A program made the translations under genes and the position numbers. DNA of 11,139 nucleotides, from positions 1-11,139 of the forward strand of contig RXOD01006140.1 of assembly GCA_005223375.1 (NCBI GenBank). The letters are read 5' to 3'. The notes below the pieces were generated by a model that worked only from the letters and a program-made list of their open reading frames with translations, had not been told where the DNA came from and made no database searches. This stretch comes from Amoebophrya sp. AT5.2. Its lineage: Eukaryota > Sar > Dinophyceae > Syndiniales > Amoebophryaceae. This document shows positions 1 through 6,128 of this stretch, piece after piece; within the stretch, counting starts at the first letter, position 1, and every line of letters begins with the position of its first letter.

Positions 1-2076
1 CCCGCCGCTAGCTCCCAGCAGGAACTTGGCAGCAACCATCCCGAGCATCACGAACAAGACTTGTTTGCCGATCTGCGTCACGGGGGCTTGAAAGACAGCT
101 ACGACGTCGCAGTCCCTTCGCTAAGGCCGTCAGCATCTTCAACAGATAAAGCGGCGTCCTCAGCCTTGCAGCAGCAGGAAGAACAGCAGTGGCTCTTCTC
201 GGAGGCGAAGCGACTTCTCGGAGGCTGGGTGGGATCCTCGGCTGGGAGCAACATCGGTCCTCTTCTCGGTGGGGTCCTCGTGCCGGTGATTGTAGGCGCG
301 GTTGCCGGCGCAATAGGTAACAGCATTGCCCAGAGGGTCGTCGAGCTGCTCCTGGAAACGCTTCTCCCCGCCTTGAATGAAGCTCTGTCCACCACCTTGG
401 CTGTACTTTCCGCGAGAGCAATTGGCGAGGTGAGTCTTGGGCTCCCTATTGCCATGTTCGTTGGACTGGGGGTAAAAACGTACCTATCCTACGTTCTGGC
501 GAAGAGACCGAATTGGATGCGCAAAATCGAATGGAGCGTGTCGGACGTAATGCTCGAGTTCGTCTCCTGTGCGGTGCAGGCCACGACGTTGGACGTGCTT
601 GGCGGAGGTAAGAAGAAACCATGCCGCGAGATGAAAAAGCAGGCGGGGGGAGAGAATGCCGACGAAGAGAAGAAAAGCGCAGAGCAAATCGAATTGATGG
701 CCGCGCTAGTAGCTCTAGGTTTTACGCTCGACAACGAGACGGACGACATGCTAAGCAGAACTAAGGTCAGCGGCGACCTGGGGTTCAAGGGGGCTCTACA
801 AGAGTACTTGCTGCACGAGAACCCGTTTCCAGGAGTGCTGTGCCTCTGCGTCGAGGAAGCCGATGGCGATGGCAGCGTGAAGTGCCGGTCGCCAGCGTCA
901 GAGATCAATGAGGATGCGGGGAACCGGCACGGTGCAGGAGCAGAGTCGCCGTCCGGAGATACTGCTACGACCGCGGCATCTTCAGTACCGGAAGCAGGAG
1001 CAGCACGAAGCTGTCTCAAATTTAAGTCAAGCGGCGACGTGCTCTTTTTACGTTCCACAGTATTGTCCTCCACAACCACAACTGTCGTAGACAAACCGCT
1101 GTACCGCGATGGAGATCCGGAAGCATTGGAACTCGCCGTGATGGAGAACTTGAAAATGGTCGAAGTCACCAGAAGTACTAGCGTTGAAAAAACGGAGTCG
1201 GAGAACGATAAGTCGGAATCCGATACTAGGAGTGCGGAATCGTCTGCGTCTCCGACGCGGGGAGGTATGGATGCTGCTCTAGTTCAAGTTTCTTCGCTTG
1301 AGGTTGAGTTAGAGGCGCGCCACTTCTCAGCTGCAGACGACGAGACGCAAATAAAAAACGATGCCCCCAGAAGTCTTACCGCGGCGCATTCAAGAAGAAC
1401 ACACTCACCACCTCCACCGGCGCCTGTAGAAGACGCCGGAAGTTCATCTGCAGTATCACCTTCGTCACCTCTTCTATCTTCGGCGATATCTTCTGCTGAG
1501 CTTGATGATCGTAAATCTCGCTCCGACATCCGCATATCCTCACAGTCGCGCTCTACTTTTACGATTGCACCGCTGACAGCCGCTCGGGAGAAGTCGGCTG
1601 CTGCACAGGAGGGAAAAGCTGGCGAGGAGTTACACGATCAAGAGGAGGGGAAAAAAAAGACGGAGCAGATTCAGACGCTGGAGGATGAAGAACTTCTCGC
1701 TTTCGGGGACTGCGCGCCTCTTCGTGAGCGCATCATGGGTGACGACGCCCCGAAGCCGGCCACGAGCAGTCTGCAGGAAAAATTGCTACGCTTCGCCGAG
1801 CTTGCAAAAAAGAAGGCGCAAAATCTGTCCAACCCGAACTACGTCGAGCCTCTGCGGGATCCGGGGATAATCATGCGACCTTGCAGTGAAGTTTTCAATG
1901 ACCAGGGTCGTGATCAGGCTCATGGTGAAGTTCCTTCTACGTCTACCACTCCTCTCAGGGCCATTCGGCTGTGGATTATCGGCGTAGCGTACTATCTCCG
2001 CCGCGAACCATTACAGAAGCAAGCTATTCTATATCATTTACAAGTATATCAAAAATTTTTACCCGCCCGCTACTAA
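1..2076 (+). CDS. Unrecognised membrane-associated protein, 5' partial, 3' end inside a transposon terminal repeat
   Basis: The frame is open from base 1 to the TAA at 2074-2076 (691 codons), so the true start lies upstream of the window. I do not recognise the family. Counting from base 1, residues about 86-106 form a Gly/Val/Leu/Ile-rich hydrophobic segment with small-residue spacing like a glycine zipper. Residues about 144-167 form a second hydrophobic segment. A Lys/Glu-rich stretch follows, then several hundred residues of Ser/Thr/Glu/Asp/Pro-rich, probably disordered sequence, and a short hydrophobic C-terminal segment (IRLWIIGVAYYL). A membrane protein with a large cytosolic tail is a reasonable inference; its function is unknown. 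The last nine codons (YQKFLPARY) and the stop lie in the left inverted repeat of the element at 2046-2755, so the original C-terminus may have been replaced by insertion. Codon use is less GC-rich than in the retroelement genes. Donor-like GTGAGT (430) and GTAAGA (608) occur inside the frame, so part of it could be intronic. Confidence 0.6.
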   Translation, partial: PAASSQQELGSNHPEHHEQDLFADLRHGGLKDSYDVAVPSLRPSASSTDKAASSALQQQEEQQWLFSEAKRLLGGWVGSSAGSNIGPLLGGVLVPVIVGAVAGAIGNSIAQRVVELLLETLLPALNEALSTTLAVLSARAIGEVSLGLPIAMFVGLGVKTYLSYVLAKRPNWMRKIEWSVSDVMLEFVSCAVQATTLDVLGGGKKKPCREMKKQAGGENADEEKKSAEQIELMAALVALGFTLDNETDDMLSRTKVSGDLGFKGALQEYLLHENPFPGVLCLCVEEADGDGSVKCRSPASEINEDAGNRHGAGAESPSGDTATTAASSVPEAGAARSCLKFKSSGDVLFLRSTVLSSTTTTVVDKPLYRDGDPEALELAVMENLKMVEVTRSTSVEKTESENDKSESDTRSAESSASPTRGGMDAALVQVSSLEVELEARHFSAADDETQIKNDAPRSLTAAHSRRTHSPPPPAPVEDAGSSSAVSPSSPLLSSAISSAELDDRKSRSDIRISSQSRSTFTIAPLTAAREKSAAAQEGKAGEELHDQEEGKKKTEQIQTLEDEELLAFGDCAPLRERIMGDDAPKPATSSLQEKLLRFAELAKKKAQNLSNPNYVEPLRDPGIIMRPCSEVFNDQGRDQAHGEVPSTSTTPLRAIRLWIIGVAYYLRREPLQKQAILYHLQVYQKFLPARY
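2046..2073 (+). repeat. Left terminal inverted repeat of the MITE-like element
   Basis: This 28-bp arm matches the reverse complement of 2728-2755 with one mismatch (C here where the other arm predicts A, near the CCGCCCGC block). It encodes the last nine codons of the upstream ORF; the stop codon TAA follows immediately at 2074. Confidence 0.75.
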
Positions 2077-2649
2077 GCTAGTGGCTGCCTGGTTTTGTTT
2101 GATGGTTTGAATCATCCTCATCGAATCAACGGCAATCACTCCAAAGAGACAAAAGCTAGGTAGCAAAGAAAGGAAAAGGGAGGCAGCTGCTGGCGGCGTC
2201 GGCGCTTGACTTCTTGTCTGCACCTATTTGGACCGGAAAGAGCGCGGAATCTCATGCAGGAGAACCAAAACAAAGTCCGCGAATTCGGGGGGGCGATCTC
2301 GTCGCCGTCATCCCTCCCGATAATTTGCGTGGTTTCAAAGGTCTTCCCCCAGCATGTTCATCCCCCCTCATCTCGCAGCGCCCGGCTCCACCATAGCATG
2401 CAGGGAAGCTTCCAAATCATCCCCCCCCGCCAAGCAAATCTTCTAGGCATCTCGGGCCCCCTTCTCCTAGCGTCCGCTCTTGCAGACTCGTCGCTACCGT
2501 CGGGCACCAAACGCAGAAGAGAAGACCCAAGTGCGTAACTACTGCTATAGAAAAATGCCTTCCACGACGTCGACTACAGGACGAAAAAAAAGAGCAACAA
2601 TGATGCCGCCAGCTGCTCCGCCGCCTTTCCTTTTCTTAGATAGCTACTT

Positions 2650-2716
2650 GTTTGTTGGTTTGATTGGCTGGCGTTCGATTGATTGGATTGGTTGGTTTGT
2701 TTGATTGGATTGGTTT
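2650..2716. repeat. Degenerate GATTGG / TTTGTTTG short-motif run
   Basis: Within about 65 bases ATTGG occurs five times (CCAAT read on the other strand), mixed with TTGGTT and TTTGTTTG units. The run lies just inside the right arm of the MITE-like element. It looks like simple slippage-derived repetition. CCAAT-box activity is possible but nothing shows it. Confidence 0.5.
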
Positions 2717-2727
2717 TAAAAGCTATT

Positions 2728-2755
2728 GTAGCGGGCGGTTAAAAATTTTTGATAT
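2728..2755 (-). repeat. Right terminal inverted repeat of the MITE-like element
   Basis: Inverted partner of 2046-2073 (27 of 28 positions). The next base, 2756, is the first base of the 78-bp direct repeat, so the two structures abut exactly. Confidence 0.75.
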
Positions 2756-2833
2756 TGTTAAGATCCTGAATCAAGATCACTAGCCGTTCCCACATGGGTA
2801 AGGGAACCAGGAAGGATTACTTGTTCCTTTTTC
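2756..2833 (+). repeat. 78-bp direct repeat, copy 1
   Basis: Identical to 3271-3348 except at 2819 (A here, G at 3334). It begins TGTTAAGATCC and ends in a TTCCTTTTTC pyrimidine run. The high identity implies recent duplication or conversion, as expected for functional terminal repeats of a retroelement. Confidence 0.85.
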
Positions 2834-3270
2834 TGGTGAATGAAGGGTTAGTCTCCCTCATACCCTCCTTGACTCGGGCCCAGGGCCCAGCCCTCCAATC
2901 CCACGGTTTGGAGGAGAGGTCGTACCTCCGCTTCGACCTCTCCCAAGTCATACTTGGAGGAGCAATATGGAGCAAAATCTACTCTGACGCCGGGCGTCGG
3001 CTTCGCCGTCGTCCTGCGGCATCGATCATTTAAGGGCTTCGCGGCTAGCTCGCTAGTCGTGTCGCTATATCGTCGCCAAGCGGCACTTCCATGCTCTGGT
3101 GGCTATGCCGCCGGGGCTCGAATCCTGACGTCTAGCCTACCTGCAGCTTAAGCAGGCAGCGGCTCGAAGTTTTACCAAGGAATTGAGTTCAGCATGATCA
3201 AACGGAAAGGCAGACTGTGGGCAGAAGGCTTGTGTTCGCAGGTGAATGGATCGAGATGTATTTGTAATAC
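2834..3270. other. Spacer between the direct repeats; non-coding, hairpin-rich
   Basis: No convincing ORF is present. Several inverted repeats are visible: a perfect 10-bp stem at 2913-2922/2934-2943 (GGAGAGGTCG and its complement, 11-nt loop), a 5-bp stem at 2943-2957, and a CGGC/GCCG stem-loop near 2997-3008. Near 3073-3083 and 3115-3125 lie sequences resembling the A and B boxes of tRNA-type pol III promoters, but the intervening sequence does not fold into a proper tRNA. In a YR retroelement this block would be the unique segment between split repeats. Confidence 0.45.
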
Positions 3271-3348
3271 TGTTAAGATCCTGAATCAAGATCACTAGCC
3301 GTTCCCACATGGGTAAGGGAACCAGGAAGGATTGCTTGTTCCTTTTTC
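3271..3348 (+). repeat. 78-bp direct repeat, copy 2
   Basis: Second copy of 2756-2833 (77 of 78 positions). Similarity stops sharply on both sides. It sits 120 bp upstream of the first ORF of the retroelement and so probably forms part of its leader. Confidence 0.85.
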
Positions 3349-3467
3349 GGCCTCCGCGGCCCCTGCCGCCACCCAATTAAATTTCAGGTCTGTTTCCGCC
3401 TCTAACCCCATGCCACCTCCCTTGGTTTTGGATCGACGCACCAGCTTCGAGTCGAACTTTGTGTAAG

Positions 3468-3857
3468 ATGTCGTCGCCCTTTTTCGCACGGTGGTGCAAC
3501 GAATACTGGCCCGCCGTGCCATGTACGCAAGGCTGTTACATGCGGCAATACTGCCGCCACGTTAGCGAAGAACTAAGTCGCAAACTGGCCCCCCTGCACG
3601 CGAAACAAGAAGAAGAGGAGCAGCGGGAGCGCGACTTGGACGCGTTTGTAGATCATTGCTTTCGCTTCCAGCGGCTTAACCGCTTAACTACGGCTCAAAC
3701 GCTCGAAGCACCGACTTGGGATCGTATGGCGAAAGCCTTTCCTAGGGCTCCGCGTTTTAGGCTCTTTCCGGCTGAACGGGACGAGCCAGACTCCGATGTG
3801 GAGTTTGCAAATAACAACTTCTTCGATTCTGTGCGGTGGCAAGGTAGACCCTACTAG
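3468..3857 (+). CDS. Small unrecognised ORF at the 5' end of the retroelement (129 aa)
   Basis: The ORF starts at the ATG in TAAGATGTCG and ends at TAG. An 18-codon upstream ORF (3410-3466) ends one base before this ATG, which could allow reinitiation. The protein has a cysteine- and aromatic-rich N-terminus (CNEYWPAVPC, then QGCYMRQYC), a charged central helix (KQEEEEQRERDLD) and an acidic C-terminal part. No known domain is recognisable; the Cys residues could bind metal, but there is no standard spacing. Its frame is the same as that of the next ORF (3864-4310), separated only by the TAG and two further codons, so the two may be one interrupted or readthrough protein. A role as a Gag-like or accessory protein is inferred from position only. 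Confidence 0.45.
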   Translation: MSSPFFARWCNEYWPAVPCTQGCYMRQYCRHVSEELSRKLAPLHAKQEEEEQRERDLDAFVDHCFRFQRLNRLTTAQTLEAPTWDRMAKAFPRAPRFRLFPAERDEPDSDVEFANNNFFDSVRWQGRPY

Positions 3858-3863
3858 ATAAGC

Positions 3864-4310
3864 ATGGCGGGGCCGTGCGATCGCCTTGCCATATTTGAAA
3901 GGGAGGCTCCGCCTCCGCCGCCGCTTACGCAGGCGAGTAAGATTAAAAGCGACCATATCAGCATGAAAAACATGATGGCGGACATTTCCGCCGCGGTGCA
4001 GGCAAGCCTCACCCTTCCCAAGGCCATGCCTACTCTCCCGCCCGGGATTGCTATCGTATCCCGCTGGCCCCGCCAGCGGCTTCGACGAGCAGCTCGCCAT
4101 TGGTTGGCCAAGCCCTCCTTTCTGCCCAAGCGCAGCCTGCAGCCACGCTGCATCCGCCTCCGAGCGCGTACGCGGCCATGCCGCAAACTTCAGGTCCTCA
4201 ATGGACTCTCGGCGCCATGTCGTCGCTTCCGGCAACTACGAGCAAAGCAGCTCCTCCCGGGAACAGCCACGCAACCAGCTTGGGACCGCTTGGAGGAGGC
4301 CTTCTTCTAG
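3864..4310 (+). CDS. Proline-rich ORF overlapping the YR gene; possibly the displaced N-terminus of the YR protein
   Basis: The frame runs from ATG 3864 to 4310 (148 codons), but only the first 60 or so look like protein: a PPPPP tract, then KNMMADISAAVQASLTLPK, which is alanine-rich and helical. Beyond about 4050 the frame becomes Arg-rich and appears to be a shadow of the YR frame, which is shifted by -1 and open from 3947. The simplest reading is that the natural product passes from this frame into the YR frame around 4030-4060, either through an indel that broke the gene or through -1 frameshifting. I see no canonical heptamer there. It is equally possible that this is a short independent ORF. 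ISAAVQ also occurs near the N-terminus of the Gag-like protein. Confidence 0.3.
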   Translation: MAGPCDRLAIFEREAPPPPPLTQASKIKSDHISMKNMMADISAAVQASLTLPKAMPTLPPGIAIVSRWPRQRLRRAARHWLAKPSFLPKRSLQPRCIRLRARTRPCRKLQVLNGLSAPCRRFRQLRAKQLLPGTATQPAWDRLEEAFF

Positions 4311-5986
4311 GCGGCGGTGACGTTTTCGACGATCAAGACGTGGAGGACTTCGATTTGGGTGCACAAGGTCCCGAGGGCGCCTCGTGGCAAGGAGCGCTGC
4401 TAGACGACGGTGGTGGCAACATGCTCCAGCTGCAAAGCGCGTTTCCCGGTAATCAAGTTGAAATTGTCCCCCACGGCCTCAGCGGCGACAGCGGTTTTTT
4501 CCCAGTGGTGCCAGTCCCTTCAGCGGGTACCAGCGTGCTAGTGGTTCCCAAAGTGGTGATGCCGGCGCAGCTCCCCAGCCCCAAGTTGAAGGACAAGCCC
4601 CTGGAAGAGCCTCCGCAGCCCATTGCCCTGCCCAAGAACGCAAGCCAGCCCCTGCACCAACACAAGATGCACGAAAAGGAGTTGACGTGGCAGGAGGTTT
4701 TGGACGGCATAAAAGAGTTAGCAGACAACGGGCACGAGCGTATGGTGGCAAAGCTCGCCACCATGGCGAATCCGGACGGGGATTCGGACGAGGAAAGCGA
4801 GTTGGTGGCGCAGCCACAAATTTTTAACGACCCGGAAGCAGTGGACGAAGATCTCTTCGGCTTCGACGCGGTCGACGCCAAACAGAACGCGAAGACCGTG
4901 GCCACGTACAAGACCGCTTACCTGGCCCGGTGCGTTAGCCTCATGAAGAAGTTGGGAAAAAGCTCCAAGAGGAGCAACTGCTCTCCGGCCGCGCTGGAGA
5001 TGCTGTTCAAGTCCTTTCACCTCTGCGGCGACTTTAAAAAGTCGAAACCAGCTTACTACTCGCACGTGAAGTGCTACATCGAAAGGGTGCGCTGGCTGAC
5101 GTACGAAGAACAGCTCGCGCACTCGCGCTTTTTCAAGATCCTGCCCAAGAACAAAACGGCGACGCAGCAGCCAGGGCAGGAAGAAGGGTTTCGGGTGTCG
5201 CGCATGATTCTCATGTGCTACGGCATTCGCGACTCGGTGGACACGGTCATCCACGTCTCAGACAAAAAAGACGCCTACGGGAGGCGCCTTCGACTAACAG
5301 CAGGACAGGTGATGCGCTTTGGGATCGCGGCGTGGTTCGGCTTCTTGCGTCCCGATGAAGCCCTGAGCTCCACGACCACGCGAACTTTCTCTTGGCGCAA
5401 CGGCATCCCGGTGGTAGAGTACTATCTGCCGTTCAGAAAGAATAGGCCGTCCTCGCCCTATTCCGCGCTGTATCGCTGCTGCTGCAGCTACAGCCCGTAC
5501 TTGGACATACCGCTGTGTCCAGTGCATTGTATCGACGAGGCGAACTCCAAGTACGCCCAGAAAGCGATGAATCAGGAGGCTTGGAGGAAGTGCCTGCGCA
5601 TCATTTTGCACAGCGCGGGCTTCCCTCCGTACTCGGTGAACGGACGAATGCTTCTCAACCTGTACTCTCATCGCGTCGGCGCCGCTCAGTCTGCCAGGGA
5701 CTCGGGTACTGATCGGCGGCAGATCATGCGCGGCGGTGATTGGAAAGTTGAGTCGACCGAAGGTTGGTGCGAGCAATTGGCCTCGGTACGGCCAGACTCG
5801 GTGGCCTTGGGATGGCCTTTCTATAAACCGCTGGTGTATGGACCTTCCACGCATCTGAACGCAGGATCGGTTTCGTGGACGATGAATATACAACGAATAA
5901 GAAGTCTGTCTCCGTGTGTGCCAAGCACTCGCGCGCCAAGCGCTCCTCGGTCGCCGCCTTCGTGGACCATGTCCGTGCTTCGTTGA
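4178..5986 (+). CDS. Tyrosine recombinase (DIRS/Crypton-type YR) with atypical active site
   Basis: This enzyme would catalyse strand exchange to integrate the circular DNA copy of the element. I chose ATG 4178 (602 aa); the frame is open from 3947 without an earlier ATG. Residues 1 to about 235 are Gly/Pro/acidic low complexity. From about 238 (AKTVATYKTAYL) a helical core-binding domain follows. The catalytic domain has box I in FGFLRPDEAL (Arg at 5348-5350, R391), a conserved strand (VEYYLPFRK), the DIRS-type IPLCPVHCID segment, then YSHRVGAAQSA, where the HxxR motif reads YSHR (Y496, R499), and GGDWKVESTEGW with W522. The nucleophilic Tyr is expected eight residues after W522, but Trp (5765-5767, W530) is there. 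Both active-site changes could mean loss of activity or adaptation. The C-terminal about 30 residues look unlike coding sequence; a better-looking frame (+1) overlaps at 5875-6066. The Gag-like ORF begins 143 bp downstream. Confidence 0.85.
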   Translation: MPQTSGPQWTLGAMSSLPATTSKAAPPGNSHATSLGPLGGGLLLGGGDVFDDQDVEDFDLGAQGPEGASWQGALLDDGGGNMLQLQSAFPGNQVEIVPHGLSGDSGFFPVVPVPSAGTSVLVVPKVVMPAQLPSPKLKDKPLEEPPQPIALPKNASQPLHQHKMHEKELTWQEVLDGIKELADNGHERMVAKLATMANPDGDSDEESELVAQPQIFNDPEAVDEDLFGFDAVDAKQNAKTVATYKTAYLARCVSLMKKLGKSSKRSNCSPAALEMLFKSFHLCGDFKKSKPAYYSHVKCYIERVRWLTYEEQLAHSRFFKILPKNKTATQQPGQEEGFRVSRMILMCYGIRDSVDTVIHVSDKKDAYGRRLRLTAGQVMRFGIAAWFGFLRPDEALSSTTTRTFSWRNGIPVVEYYLPFRKNRPSSPYSALYRCCCSYSPYLDIPLCPVHCIDEANSKYAQKAMNQEAWRKCLRIILHSAGFPPYSVNGRMLLNLYSHRVGAAQSARDSGTDRRQIMRGGDWKVESTEGWCEQLASVRPDSVALGWPFYKPLVYGPSTHLNAGSVSWTMNIQRIRSLSPCVPSTRAPSAPRSPPSWTMSVLR

Positions 5987-6128
5987 GAGAGAGCGAAGTC
6001 GACGAGGGAAAAACCTTTTTTCTCCTCTTGCCCATGGCAGGTCCCGCTTACGAACCCAGCTCTTAGCCCGGTTTTTTGCTTCACTCTCTCCTTCGTTCAA
6101 ACTTAGATCACGCTCGAAACTTCACAAC
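5987..6128 (+). promoter_or_regulatory. Leader of the Gag-like ORF with a strong pyrimidine tract and AG acceptor
   Basis: Bases 6072-6098 are almost entirely pyrimidine (TTTTTTGCTTCACTCTCTCC and on), followed by AAACTTAG ending at 6106. The Gag ATG lies 22 nt further on in a good context (AACATGG). This matches the layout of a 3' splice site close to a start codon, either for a spliced leader or for a cis intron. No experimental support is available from sequence alone. Confidence 0.4.

Larger units (their letters stand above)
2046..2755. mobile_element. MITE-like non-autonomous element with long imperfect inverted repeats
   Basis: The two ends are inverted copies. Bases 2046-2073 match the reverse complement of 2728-2755 at 27 of 28 positions; the core is CAAAAATTTTT followed by ACCGCCCGC-type sequence. 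Weaker symmetric similarity continues inward: GTAGC followed by an A/G-rich run and a GGCAGC/GGCGGC run at 2160-2199 mirrors 2603-2647, so each arm is about 150 bp. Both ends carry ATAT, so the target duplication could be TA, AT or ATAT, and the exact termini are uncertain by 2-4 bases. TA duplication would suit Tc1/mariner-type mobilisation, but I cannot assign a superfamily. The interior has no convincing coding region, only short ORFs of biased composition, a run of GATTGG-type motifs at 2650-2716 and G and C homopolymers. It is probably mobilised in trans, or is a relic. Confidence 0.65.

Noticed and set aside
427..616. Splice-donor-like GAG|GTGAGT (430) and GAG|GTAAGA (608) in the first ORF as real introns
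   Set aside because: The frame remains open and protein-like through both sites to 2076, and no matching acceptor is needed; kept only as a caveat on the gene model.
2206..2538. Short plus-strand ORFs inside the MITE-like element
   Set aside because: Composition is biased with homopolymer G/C runs, there are overlapping alternatives in other frames, and no recognisable protein features appear.
3061..3130. A complete tRNA gene
   Set aside because: Only box-like motifs are present; the T stem pairs at about three positions, and the D, anticodon and acceptor stems do not pair properly.
5294..6100. 268-codon minus-strand open frame over the YR catalytic region
   Set aside because: The plus strand encodes clear YR motifs here, and the minus translation is low-complexity and Arg-rich.
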